Shown here in pieces: positions 25,101-36,115 of a DNA stretch of 64,000 bases. Every line of letters starts with the position of its first letter. The first letter of the stretch is position 1. The translations under genes were made by a program, and so were the position numbers. This DNA comes from Perkinsus marinus ATCC 50983 (lineage: Eukaryota; Perkinsozoa; Perkinsida; Perkinsidae): assembly GCF_000006405.1 (NCBI RefSeq), contig NW_003210538.1, positions 34,624 through 98,623 on the forward strand, in the 5' to 3' direction. The notes beneath the pieces were generated by a model, which saw only the letters and a program-made list of their open reading frames with translations, was not told where the DNA came from and did no database searches.

Positions 25101-25659
25101 CGCGAACCAGCTGGTGATAACTCCAATAACAATACCAAATACTATAACGTAGACAAAAAGGTACCTGGTTGAAAATTCCAAGGCGGAGCGAAGCTAGTGC
25201 CGGCCTACTTGTACTCCTCTATTAGGAAGGCAGTGGCTCCGTCGGCAATATGAGCACTAACTTCCCTCATCATCTTGAGGGACTTACCAACGGCATTGGA
25301 CTTCCCCAGCAAAGGCGAATCCCTGATAGGCACCTCCCCGTATAGGCCCCGGATTGGCCAATGGTACTACCCGTCCGTTGAGGCCCCCGAGTCCAAAGCA
25401 GAGTCAGAGGAGTAGTTAACGCCGCTACCATCAATGGGCAACTTATATAATCGTGTTATCTGATAATGACTTAGTTCTGATAATCTAGTAGTGAGATAAT
25501 ATACCTCTATGAGGCCCCAGGACAGGCCAAGGCAAGAGGGTGCTACGACGAGGAGGATGACGCCCCAAAGGGGCATCAAGTAGGATCCAGGCTCTACATT
25601 CAGACCCGGGATAACCTGTGGAAATGTGAGCGTCACGCGCCACGAAATTACCAAACCAT
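22143..25659 (-). CDS. K+-dependent-type membrane H+-pyrophosphatase (vacuolar/acidocalcisomal proton pump)
   Basis: This pump hydrolyses pyrophosphate to acidify vacuoles or acidocalcisomes. Conserved pieces appear in order on the minus strand: [75 protein letters not shown] joined by splicing to [69 protein letters not shown]; and the C-terminal [18 protein letters not shown]. The Ala in GNTTAA (Lys in K+-independent enzymes) points to the K+-dependent class. Many introns split the gene; one (22619-22925, 307 nt) holds a dispersed element. The most economical start is the ATG at 25659, with an intron immediately after it. The stop is TAG at 22143. The usual DVGADLVGKVE is [11 protein letters not shown] here. 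Confidence 0.94.
22733..22902 (-). repeat. Intron-resident dispersed element, copy 3 (H+-PPase intron)
   Basis: It lies wholly inside the 22619-22925 intron of the H+-PPase gene. The intron is defined by the conserved exon junction that makes [12 protein letters not shown]. The element begins about 23 nt after the donor and is in the sense orientation of the gene. About 115 nt of unrelated intron follow it before the true acceptor. Confidence 0.88.
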
Positions 25660-26182
25660 TAGTACATCTCCAATGGTGGGGCCTCTAGTCGAGGGATCGG
25701 CCTTCTCCCCCGTCTTGGTCCCCTCCGCGATGGCAAGTATCTGCGGAATACACTGAGATAGGCTCCGGGCTCTTTGGGAGGGCTCACTTGAAGAGAGAGA
25801 ATAAGTCTAATGATATCGATCACGTTAGACCAAGAACTGTCATGCATTCCCAAAAGATGGCTGCCAACAGTGAGTTCATTCTGTATGGGTCGCCGCCGCC
25901 AGCCGAGCAAAACCCAAGTCGCGCTTAGTCGTGGGCGCGCGCTATACTAAGTATTTTAGCGCGCGCCACGTGATTCACCTATGGTCACCGCTTGGGGCAC
26001 GAATAGCATGTCGATACTGTTATGGGTCATTGCAGATGAAAGCGCACTGGCTTGAACGAACCATCCTGTGAACTCAGTCGAACTCAACTGATAGTAAATG
26101 CTGCGGTCCTGGGCCGCATGGAAAGCTATTTAAGACATACATGTTTTCACTAGAATGACGGCGGTCCATATTAGTTGTTGCC
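25660..26182. promoter_or_regulatory. Divergent promoter region between H+-PPase and NOC4
   Basis: The two start codons point away from each other, 523 bp apart. A minus-strand ORF over 25659-25910 reads out of frame with the pyrophosphatase and is probably 5' UTR. A GC-rich inverted repeat (25930-25970) lies near the middle. Confidence 0.5.
25930..25970. other. GC-rich inverted repeat in a divergent promoter
   Basis: Left arm CGTGGGCGCGCGCTA (25930-25944) and right arm TAGCGCGCGCCACG (25957-25970) are reverse complements except for one extra G; the loop is 12 nt. The alternating GC core is unlike the surrounding sequence. Confidence 0.8.
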
Positions 26183-28404
26183 ATGCCTGCTGCTCCTCCT
26201 AATAAGCAGACTAAGGAGCTCACAAAGGCGGATATAGACACTATAGTGGCGAAGGGCGACCTCCGAGCCGCCAGACGGTAAGACACCAGCGTGTCCATTG
26301 CGGTACGATGCCTGACCATTTAGGCTTCTTGCTATCGAAGGGGATGTGCCCTTGTCTACAGTGGCCACTAGGCTCAAGGCGGCTCTGAGGACATGTTGCG
26401 TGTATAAAGTGAAGGCCGGTGGGCTGGTCTATACTAAACATAGCAGTGACGCCTCCTTGGACCAGTACTGGAGGGCTTTGCAGTCTATGCTGGAACAGCT
26501 GCTACAGTCGCAGTCCGAGCAGGCCATCACGTTGGGCAGCCGACTCATGGTGGAAGCCATCAAATCTGAGCGCGATATAGCACAGAGCTTCCCTACGGAG
26601 GTTTTACAGTCAACTCTACTGTCAATTATCGTTAACGTCTATGACCCCGACTATGCGGCTGCTGTCTTCATTGGGGAGCTCGCCAACACACACTGGGATG
26701 TCTACACTCGAGTACTGTCCTACCTGAGGTTGGTATGCACCGCATTGGCTGGAGTCGAGACTAGCAATACTCGACCTGTAATAGCAGCAGTGGAGGCCTC
26801 TGGTGTGGACCAGGAGGAGATTCTAGAGAGGATCTATACGCTGTTGGAGGCCTATGCCCCTCCATCCAAAGGCATATGCCAGACTGAGCCTCTCGATACG
26901 GCGGGCAAGGCGGCCTGCAAGGGTGTTGTCAGCTTACGGAAGGCGTTCCAGGAGGCGTGGTAGTAGAATGAGATAAATCAATAGGTGGGAGTTTGTGTTT
27001 GTATAGGTTGGCATTCCTCCGTTTGGACCTGTCATCGGACCTCATGCGTTTGGTCTTGCGTCACTTGCCTAGTAATGTGCTCCCTTACCTACCCTCACCA
27101 CAGTACTTGGGTGACTTCTACTTCAAGGTAGGTAGGCGAGATGGATACCTGGCCGAGGGGTCCTTTAGGCCTTTGATGGAAGCGACACTACAGAGGATAC
27201 CACCAACAGTGTGCTGGCCCTAAGTGGTTTGTTCTACCTCCTCACCCAAGCTAATATTGGAGATCCATCGTAGTGTTGGGAACTTCGAACTCTCTCTCCC
27301 TGTTAAACCCGAATGCTAGCTCGCTGGGGCTCAAGTGGCATCTCCAACTCGTCTCGTTTAGTGAGTATGCTGCTCCTCAATGTATGAAATGTTTTTGGCA
27401 ATTACGCTGGGGTATTATGATACGAGTATGGCATGTCGGGGAGTTGTTATCGTAGGTACATAGACAATAGTCTATCAGCCTTCTACTCGCGACTCTACGC
27501 CCTGCTCACGCCAGCTACACTCGTCTTACCGTACCGTCATCGTTTCCTTCGACTGCTGCTCTTGGCTTTAAAGTCGCCCATGCTACCCGGAAGCAGTGTT
27601 GCTGCTTTTGCTAAGAAGCTGTTACGCTGTGCTATGCTGGTGAGGGGTCTTAAACCTTTGATGGTGCTCTGGTGGTCTCATATCTTGTGAATATACCGAA
27701 CTGCTGAGTGGTAGGTGTTGTGGTTCCTCAGGTGCGGTCTCACAGCGTGGTGATGTGGCTAGTCACGGCAGCGTATACGATAATGCAGAGGAATCCAGCA
27801 TCCTGTAGGGGCCTGGTACATGACCAGGGAGAAGCCTCTCGGAAGGAGGTTGATGGAGCAGGTAAGAGTTAACGGTGCCCTTATCGTAAAAAGAGGTTAC
27901 ATGGTAGAGGCGAGGTATGAGGAGGATCCATGGAAGGACGAGATGAGCCTTGATGAGGCCGTGAAGGTCCGTTGGGAATCTCTTGCCGCGATGATGGTAT
28001 CATGTTGTTTTTAGATAATACCGTTGACGTCACTGTGGGAGCTACAGTGCCTTATGAGGCACCACTCGCCTTCCGTTTATCGCCTTGCTCAGCTGTAGGT
28101 TAAGTGGGCTGCTGCTTGCCGTAGTAAATTCGGTGTGGGCAGATTCCGTACTAACATGTTCGCGGAGACTGCCAAGAGGATATCGCCAGATGACATGCTC
28201 GTTGTGACGGACAAAGAGCTGTTTGACCGAGAAGTGAACTACCAGTGCAAACGAGGCCGTAGGGAGTTCTTGTGGGGTCACGTGTCGGGGAGGTCTTTGA
28301 TATCAGGAGTAGCCCCGCCTGCGGCTATTGGCTTCATAAGAGATGAGGTCCAGCCGATTTACCAAGCTGCCGATGAGGTATTCGCACAGTTCGGATGTAC
28401 TTAG
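26183..28404 (+). CDS. NOC4: Nucleolar complex protein 4 homologue (NOC4/NOC4L, CBF/Mak21 domain)
   Basis: The model is join(26183..26277, 26324..26959, 27007..27127, 27169..27269, 27456..27639, 27732..27861, 27896..27996, 28048..28094, 28125..28404), 564 residues; all nine exons close in frame. NOC4 works with NOP14 in maturation and export of the small ribosomal subunit. Family features are LRKAFQEAWLAFLRLDL, LPYLPSPQYLGDFYFK, SVLALSGLFYLL, FYSRLYALLTPATLVLPYRH, LKSPMLPGSSVAAFAKKLLR and the C-terminal acidic stretch YEEDPWKDEMSLDEAVKVRW. All align by eye with the CBF domain of animal NOC4L in order and spacing. Introns are 34 to 186 nt. The N-terminal third is less conserved. Confidence 0.9.
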
Positions 28405-28825
28405 TAACAACGTCGAAGTATACTACGTAAAAGTTTCCTCATTGCCACTACTGGGGTAGTCTCGTTGAGTGTGTTACATTGTAATGAGTAGAGGAGGAGG
28501 CGTACTAGGAGTTGGGGTGTTGGTAGGGAATTGCTACTCTGTCCAGTAAGGGAGCACTATGAACTCGGATGTCATAACTCAGTAGTAGTTCAGAACTCCA
28601 CACTGGTATTATGTCTAGTCATGGGCATGCTGCCTCGGCGAGCTCAGGGTGGGGAAGGATGGTAGTAACAGCAAGACACCTCACGAAATAGAAACTTCGC
28701 TTGATGTAATGAGCCTAAGCATGCTATCTAGACGTGAATGCTCAGGGTGCCCAGGTCGTTTGTTGCCACCCTAAACCTGTTAGGTATTTTTCAAGAAAGT
28801 GATATCTTTGCAGTGTTTTCAAGAC

Positions 28826-30118
28826 ATGTCCAATCGCCGTGCTGTGAGTGTAAAAGTACACCCTCTGGCCCTGCTCAACATCTCGGACCACATCACTCGG
28901 GTATCCTATGCAGATCAGTCGGTCAGTGCAGTGCGGGGCTTTCTAATCGGGTACTCTGATGGTGCCGACATTGTCATCACCAATAGCTTCCAATGTGTAA
29001 CGGATGAGATGGTATGTGTTCAGCACGCATGCACACGGATTCGACAGTATGGTGAGATTTTCCCCAACTCCACCCCTGTTGGATGGTATTCGGTGGCGGC
29101 TGGGGGTCCGCCTTCAAATGAGGTACATGCCTTTATGGAGGGCATCGTTGGTGATGAAGGGGCCGAGTCTTTGGTCGCACTAGTGGTCCGGTCTGATAAT
29201 GAGATGGCTTGGTTGAGTAAGGAGAGCGAGACGTTGCCGATCCAAGCCTTTGAGAAGAGTGTTGATGGTAGTTTTATAGAATTGGATGTGAGGGTGTGTA
29301 TGGAGGATGAGGCTGAGAACATCGCGGTATCACATGTGACTAAGAATGCTAAACAGGCCAGTGCTGCTGGTACGTATGAGCATGTCGTGGAGCCGACACT
29401 GGGTGCCATCGCGATGCTCAACAAGAAGGTCGAATCGTTGTTGGAGTATATAAGAGCTGTCCAACGTCAGGAGGTGAGGCCCTCGTGGAGTGTTGGAATC
29501 TATGCTAGCTTTCCCCAGCTGGACTCAGGAGTTTCTTCACTAACGATGGGAGTCTACATCCGAATCGTGGCAGAAACGGGCAGGAATGATGAGAAATTTT
29601 CCGAAATTTCCTCAGAATTTTCATATTGTCACCAGCATATGCGGTTGACCATGTGCATATTTTCCAACACTCTCCTCAGAGATTAATTGTTTACTCGTCC
29701 TGCGTGTGTTCGTGATTCGGTATGCGAGCCTAGTCCGTTGGCTGCATGCAATGTCGTCCCCAAATCGATGCCATTCTGTGATCGTATGGAACATCTCTGA
29801 ATCCTCTGGTTACATCTATGCTTCTACTTGTTCGTTTGCTTGTATTTGAATTGGTTTCTGTCAACTCACGGCTGCCTTCAGGTAGAAGTCTCTCGACCTC
29901 TACTGCGCTCGATATCGGCCATATGCGACCAGCTGACGGCAATGTCGCGGGCAGGCCAGGAGGGTACTGCTTTACGAGCTCATTGGGATAGAGTTATAGA
30001 GGACTCCATGACGGTGGCGTTAGCTGCTGAAGGCACGGCTAACATCGCTGAGTTTTGTGCGACTGTGGACACGAGACGTATAGCTGCTGCACGGGCCCCT
30101 AAGGCTTTGGATTCGTAA
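28826..30118 (+). CDS. CSN6: COP9 signalosome subunit 6 (MPN-minus domain)
   Basis: The model is join(28826..29473, 29882..30118), 294 residues (animal CSN6 about 327). CSN6 is the structural partner of the deneddylase CSN5. The start VKVHPLALLNISDHITR matches the family N-terminus. TPVGWYSVAAGGPPSNEVH occupies the position of the JAMM metal site but lacks the His-x-His, as expected for the inactive MPN class (CSN6, eIF3f). CSN6 fits better than eIF3f because of the NISDH start. The C-terminal helices (TYEHVVEPTLGAIAMLNKKV and the exon 2 segment) fit the bundle that joins the complex. The 408-nt intron holds a dispersed element. An in-frame ATG at 28799 adds nine residues and is less likely. 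Confidence 0.88.
29491..29665 (+). repeat. Intron-resident dispersed element, copy 4 (CSN6 intron)
   Basis: It lies inside the 29474-29881 intron, starting 17 nt after the donor, in the sense orientation. It is followed by CACTCTCCTCAG, a perfect acceptor-like end. Splicing there would give a quick stop in the next frame, so the true acceptor is the downstream ttcag at 29881. Confidence 0.88.
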
Positions 30119-30307
30119 AAGAGTGTACTGTTTCTTAGCACTCTTTGCTTGTGGGGTTCATAGTACCACACCAATCTCAACTCGTATCATGTCCCAGCAT
30201 GCCTCTTCATCATATATAGGTGTGTAGTGGCATAGAGAGCAGTCATCCACGCGTGCGATATCTCACGTAGTTTTACATGCATTTCGTGCATTTGTGTCAA
30301 TTATGTC

Positions 30308-30490
30308 GGCGCATTGACGATGACTAATGCGCCTAAACGACGATAGGTTGCAATGATAACATTTTGTTATGAAGTTCGTTGTACGTAGGGGCCTTAGTAA
30401 GGCTACTAACACAATGAATTCAAGCTAAGGTGGCTTACGTGGGCAACCCACGCCATCACAACCCATGGTGAATTGTGGTGGCTGATTTTT
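30308..30490 (+). other. Cluster of short hairpins downstream of CSN6 (possible structured RNA)
   Basis: Three inverted repeats occur close together: GGCGCATT/AATGCGCC (30308-30315, 30326-30333); CGTGGG-CAA-CCCACG (30438-30452); and CCATCACAA/TTGTGGTGG with one G-T pair (30453-30481). A T-rich run (ATTTTTGGTTTTTTGG) follows directly. This could be a small RNA gene or a 3' UTR structure of CSN6. I do not recognise a known RNA family. Confidence 0.2.
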
Positions 30491-30659
30491 GGTTTTTTGG
30501 TCATTCGAAGTACCGCCTTACAACAAACTTCCCAGTGGTTATTGTCGCTGTTTTTGTGGAAGAAGTAATTCTTCACCGACTACCAGCCCTCGTTATTATG
30601 TCTCGGTTGTCAATGAATGCAGCCTTTTACTACGTCTGTGGCCATTCCTAGTTGCTTCT

Positions 30660-32791
30660 GAGGTCAATGACAGTGTCGACAGGAAAAGTGTCCGCGGTAT
30701 CAGTACCGCTGCAGCCGCTTTCGAAGAGGGAGATCCTCAAACAGCTCAAGAGGTTCTTCATCAGCACCAACACCGCCTGGTCCGATCGAAAGTGAGTCCA
30801 TGAGTGCCCTTAGTCATGCCTAGTGTCGACCCTAAGGGGTAAGGGTCCGGGAGCTCCAGGGATCCAGGAAGCAGCACGACGAAGGCTTGAAGCCTCCATG
30901 GAGCAATCCCAAAGCAGGTTGATCGTCGTTATTGCCCCGCTATCGTCCCATTGTGCTCATCAGCAGGTGGGCCGAAGCCCGGTGGGGGGACTGGCATTGG
31001 AGCTCCGCAAGTAAGGAGATCTGGAGACGGATCAGAGGGAGCATTCGACCGAACGCTGCACCCGGTGAGGGGGTTCTGAGGTTACTTTTCAGTACTATTG
31101 ACTAGGGCTTTCTTATCGCGGAGAACTGCGTGACGGACGAGATAAGCATCTATGGAGAGCGTAAAGGGCCTGTGGCCAATGCCCCTGTGTGGCCATTAAT
31201 GCAGCATAAGTTCCGGGCACCGATATGTAAATGCTCAGACAACGTCGAGGATATGCTGGACAGGATCGAACGCCTACGGTGTGTTTGGATGATGGGGGAA
31301 TATGCTCGCTTTCCTCAGCTGATATCTCTATCTCTGCTATTGATTATGGGAATTTATATATGAAATGGGGTAGAAGTGTTCAGGTACGAACACAAATTTC
31401 CCAAAATTTTCTCATAATTTTCATCTTTTCGCTGGCATGTCTTGACACGGGATGATGCCTTCTCCCCTCACATGGTTTCTACTTAGGCGTGATGGGCTCT
31501 TTTACGCGGCCCTTATGAACTTGGTCACAGCCAGAGCTGAATGGCTATTCGTCAAGACTGGCATGCGCCATATGGCCAACGGCTTCCGAATGAATACCGC
31601 AGAGGCCTATTCTGTTGAGGAGGCCCTATACCATATCCCGGTGACATTCCTAGATAATTGGGGTCAACCTAAGGATACTGCTCTCAAGTCTGGTCAACGC
31701 CGTAAAGGAGGAACTGCAGTCCGGAGCAACCCGCAGGTTGTTGTATGTGCCTTTTCGCATGGCTCGATGATCGTGTCAGGAGGTCCTGTGCATCCCTGAG
31801 CTCCACGTGATACCAGAATCGGACCGGGTCCTTCAACCGGAGGGATGGTGTGCCCTCCTGACTGTGGAATATGAAACCCTTGCCTCGATATCATACCTAT
31901 CCCCCCTTAGCCCCCATGCGGAAGTGTGAGTGATGTGCCCAGTTGTAGTGCAGTCGAGCTATCTGGCAATGACCAGGTATTTCGTGTCACAGCTGGCTGA
32001 GATCGCCATGGTCCGATGGACAGAGCCGGGAGCTGAGAAGGTTAGGGGCTCGAGGGGCTGAGGAGAGTCGCTTTCGCTCTTCAGACTGCTGTCGATGAGG
32101 CAGTTCTACGTCTGGTATGGTCCCTGTGGCGCTTATACTATACGAACCCAATTGGTGGTGAATTCAACGACCAACACGACCTCATCATTTCCAAGGTGCT
32201 CTGTTCCTCCTATGCTGCTGGAGTATCTCCTAGATATTGGCAACGATGGGCTTTGCATGTTATCGACTAGAGGAGTTTTCGCTCGCCCGTGAGTGTTTCA
32301 AGAATGCTAAGATACTGCGCATATCCCATAACACTAAGCGACACCGTGAACCCCCAATGGTAGTACGTCACTTGGGAAGTCGGGTACATGGGCCATTGTG
32401 TGCAGATCTGTCCCCATGTGGCGGCTTGGGGACATAATGAAGCACTTGCCCTGGCCGCCTTGGGCAAATTCAGGAATGCATACAAGTTAGCGTGGAGCGC
32501 TGCGGAAATTATGAATGTGAGTTTCGAGTGGTACGGTATGGGAAATTGGTATCATAGGCAACTCGCGGTCCTCGGCACCCTGAGACGATTCACTGCCAAC
32601 TCACAGTAGAGAGGCTAACAAGACGTCCGGACGTTGCGATGTACTGTCAAGTCGATGGTACTGCTGGTTGTGTTGCTGGGCGTAGGTCTTTGAGCACGGG
32701 GGTGGACGTGTCCCCCAATGAGGCAGTGAGGGCTATAAAGAAGGCAGAAAAGCGGCCCAAGCCTGTCAGAATGAATCGTCGGAGGAAATGA
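30660..32791 (+). CDS. Multi-exon protein with TPR-like helices, unrecognised (5' end uncertain)
   Basis: Exon ends are clear in the middle: VEDMLDRIERL (ending 31278) joins in frame to RRDGLFYAALMNLVTARAEW (from 31487) across a 208-nt intron filled almost completely by a dispersed element. Downstream segments FACYRLEEFSLARECFKNAK and EALALAALGKFRNAYKLAWS have the A/G/L spacing of tetratricopeptide helices. The C-terminus is basic, ending PVRMNRRRK with the stop at 32791. The 5' exons (about 30660-31130, with AAAAFEEGDPQTAQEVLHQH and APGIQEAARRRLEASMEQSQ) are less certain. The function is unknown; a scaffold role would fit TPR proteins. Confidence 0.42.
31279..31445 (+). repeat. Intron-resident dispersed element, copy 5 (starts at the splice donor)
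   Basis: The element's 5' end coincides with the intron donor (CTACG|gtgtgtttgg) of the TPR-like gene. It is in sense orientation and takes up 167 of the 208 intron bases. It is the most diverged copy, with its 3' end degraded (TTTTCATCTTTTCGCTGGCATG). Confidence 0.75.
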
Positions 32792-33433
32792 AGTGCTTGC
32801 CACGATCTTGTGTGAATCTTCTCGCGGTGTCAAACTGTTTTGACCGTTGCGTTGTCCGGTCCTTATATCTCCTGGAATGTCGTTGATCATAGTCGATGGA
32901 TGGATGCGACAAAGGTTCCATGCTGCCGAGTGGCCGATGGCTGTGCCGGCCCACCTGGCTGGATCGGAAGCTCTCTATTGATCAGCTTGGTGATATCATT
33001 CATTATAGAGTCGATCATTATAACCACAGTGTCTGCACTATACTCAGAGTACCACTGAGTCTACGAGAAGGCTTCGATAGTGCTTTAACTTAGTAATGGC
33101 TTTTCCCGATACGTTTTATTCAATTCTATATCGTCAAGACTCAGTAAGCCCGTAAGTGTTTGGCGAGGCAGATGATGAATCCTGAAGTGAGGGCATTAAT
33201 TTCCACAAGCTTCTCATGCCGTCAGGACTCTACCAGCCCTGGAGGTCTCGACTGCTATCCGATGCACGGTTGGAGACCCTACTCCAGTACAGTGAAGATG
33301 AGAAGAATAAACTAATATGATTTCCGACACGTGCTTATCTCGCTAAAGTCTCTGTCGCGTTCAAAGGGTCGAGGCTACGACTGCAACAGCAGCAGCTTTA
33401 ATCAGCGTATTCTCATCCACTTTCTCGGTTACG

Positions 33434-34997
33434 ATGAGTGCCATCTTCGAACCCTCCCCGACCAACAATAGCAGCAGATATTCGGCAGAGAGGAAGTACT
33501 CGGGGTCAAGCCGCAGCAGTAGCAGTGTCAAGGGACCATACCCCCAGACGGATTTCAATGACCCCAACTTGGCCGTCAGGACTCTCATGGTCTTCCGGTT
33601 CCCTCGGGAGGCCCAGGAGGTAGACTTAGGTGAGATCTCGTCGTCGGAGCTTCTCGGGTGTTCAACCACTTCTTACAGCTTGTCGATTCGGCCGTTTCGG
33701 CCCCCTCGAGCACGTCAAGGTTGTTTACGACCCCGTCACTCACTTACCGCGCTGCTATGGATTCGTCCGTTTTGTTCATCGTGCACACGCCCTGGAAGCC
33801 TACCAAGCCTGTGAGGAGCGGAGCATCTCTATGGACGATCCTTTCGGCCGGACCTGTAACGTCATGTCATCTCGGTCCTAGCAGGGTTATTGCCTTCTCA
33901 GGGTTTTTCGAAGTGAAGTGGGCTCGGAATGCTCGCGCGGCTGGGGAGATTCCGAGGGGTTCGTCGGACCAGCAAGAGAGTTATAACGGCGGGTATGTAC
34001 AGTCGTTGGATAATGCACTCCCGCAAAACGGTATCTTCTCGGAACCATCGGTCTCCACTGCTGATGCTGCTGCTGTTGCTGTTCATCCTACCAGACACGA
34101 CTCGTGAGTGCACTCTTGAGGTTATTCGATTAACGTATGTGATTAGGATGCTGGATAACATGGACGACTCCAGTTCTACTGGTGTGCCTCCTTCCCTCAT
34201 CGAGCCTGCCCTTCTCGAGCTTGTCAGCTACGATGAAAGCTCCAGACCAGTACGCAGCAACATGTCCATGCTGAAAAGCATCGCCCTTGTTAGATGATGT
34301 CTTCGGAGGAAGCGCAGGAGCTCCTGAGGCAGCTCGAAAATGCTCAGCAGTCGGACATGACCATTACAGCAACTGGAGAGGACGAGTCGGTGTCTCCCTT
34401 TGAATTGCCTCATGCGGTGAGTTCAGTCCGAGTCTCAGCAGATCTCCCTCGATCCTATAGAGTTGTCAGATTCGTGAGCCCCCAGTTCTCAATCACTACT
34501 TAGACATTACCACGGAAGCTGAGGAGGCTGCGACCTCGCAGGCGGCGGCTGCAGCCGCAGCAGCTGCATTGGCGTCTAAGAGGGAGGATACTTCCCAGGC
34601 CGATCTGGCTCTGCTCATGGAGACTGTTTTCAAGGTGGGTCAGGGAGTGGTTGCCAACAGCGATTGAACAACTCATTTGCCATTGATCTGTGAAGATTGC
34701 ATCGTATATGAATTCCTTCAAAATCAGTGGAGAAGTCTCCGTCTTCAGACTGTGCGTCGCAGCGCCTTGGAAAGGCTACGTAAGGCCAGCGATGCCTCTA
34801 CTACTAGTACGCGATGTGGCAGCAGCAGTTCGACGTCAATGTTGGGTGAAGTGCTCGATCATCCAAAGCGAGATCCTCGTGTAAGAACGCTCGTCACTGA
34901 CTCCTCTATGAGAATTCCTCATGTATCAGGTCGGATCAGGGGAGACTACGATGGACGACCCCGCAGCTGTATCTTAATCTCGGCTGATCCCTCATGA
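33434..34997 (+). CDS. RRM-type RNA-binding protein (3' exons uncertain)
   Basis: The start is the ATG at 33434. Exon 1 (33434-33629) holds a Ser-rich leader and RNP2 as RTLMVFRFP. A 49-nt intron leads in frame to exon 2 (from 33679) with CRFGRFGPLEHVKVVYDPVT and RNP1 as CYGFVRFVH, a complete RNA recognition motif in conventional spacing. Later plus-strand open pieces are KWARNARAAGEIPRGSSDQQ, MMSSEEAQELLRQLENAQQS, and an alanine run (SQAAAAAAAAALASKRED, about 34537-34600). They are probably exons of the same gene, but I could not fix their borders. A role in RNA processing is inferred from the domain only. Confidence 0.62.
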
Positions 34998-36115
34998 AGT
35001 CTGCGACAAGATACGAAGGCAGATTCTCTTATCACTCCGTTTAATGTGTGATCATAGCAGTGGAGTACCTTTTTTATGTAACCTAAAAAGATCAGTAGAG
35101 TTACTTCTCATATCTCATCATTAACCCTCGTATCCATTGAGCCTTCTGAGCCTGTAAACTTGCTGTTATCGCCTACTACAAGAACGGTTCGATCCCGATG
35201 CACCAGATTCGATCGAATATCATTTTTGTCATGTGCACGTCGTATTGGAAGAGAGTGAAGGTGGTGGTGGTTGTTATTATTATTAGAAGAGTGTTTCTTG
35301 CTTTTGTCACATTGCTGAATCGAGGATTCCTGTAGGGCCCTATAAAAGGGTTGTTACTTCTAGCAGTAGTAGTATTGTCATTATTAGTGTTGAGATAGAA
35401 GCTGCCTGCATATAGAAGATATATCCATTCCTCACTCTATTTAGTCATTGTCGGGACAGAGCAGTGTCTACAGTTGGTGGTGTCACTGATCGTCTCCGGG
35501 GTATCATGATTACTGCTGCACGTCTTTAGACTTGGTATTTTTTTAAGATGATGAGGGTAGCGTTGGCAGGCAGAGTGCATGCGACCTAGTACGTCTCTTA
35601 TTGTGTTGAGTTCTGCAGTGATAGTCCCAAGAAAATGTGCCCGATTGCCATATGGTTGTTGTGATAGATCTGTTGTATTAAGAGTGGAAGCAACTGATTA
35701 TATGAAGAACTAGTACAAGATACATACATACACAGACGCTACCAAGAACATGATGTATAGCTGGTGAATCTTATATTGTGCTGGATGGGGGAATGCTGGT
35801 AGATAGTGAAGTACTCGCCCTCTGGCTACGAATGTCTGCCGCGTTGACGACAGAACGGCGATGCATAGTTACACCCAACAAGCGGTACCTCTGTTACTAA
35901 TCGCTCCTTACATCAGATGTTCGAGCTCCTACTAATATCTCAGCGATGGTTAAGATGAGCTCTTGTGTACGCGTGCTACCGACATCGCGCTCGCCCGAGA
36001 ATCTCTACTACTATTCACATAAGTAGGTAGAAAGAAGCTGTAAACACGAATTAAAATTGTCGATGATGAGGGATTATCTGACCGATTAGGTTAATTTGAT
36101 AATCTAGTTTGTGAA
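34998..36115. other. Gene-free stretch
   Basis: There is no ORF above about 60 codons with recognisable content. It contains a GGTGGTGGTTGTTATTATTATTAG simple-sequence tract (about 35260-35285) and AT-rich runs. It probably holds the 3' UTR of the RRM gene and the promoter of CHMP5. Confidence 0.6.

Noticed and set aside
26360-26385. Spliced-leader-like GGCTCAAGG string
   Set aside because: It lies inside NOC4 coding sequence and lacks the rest of a leader RNA gene.
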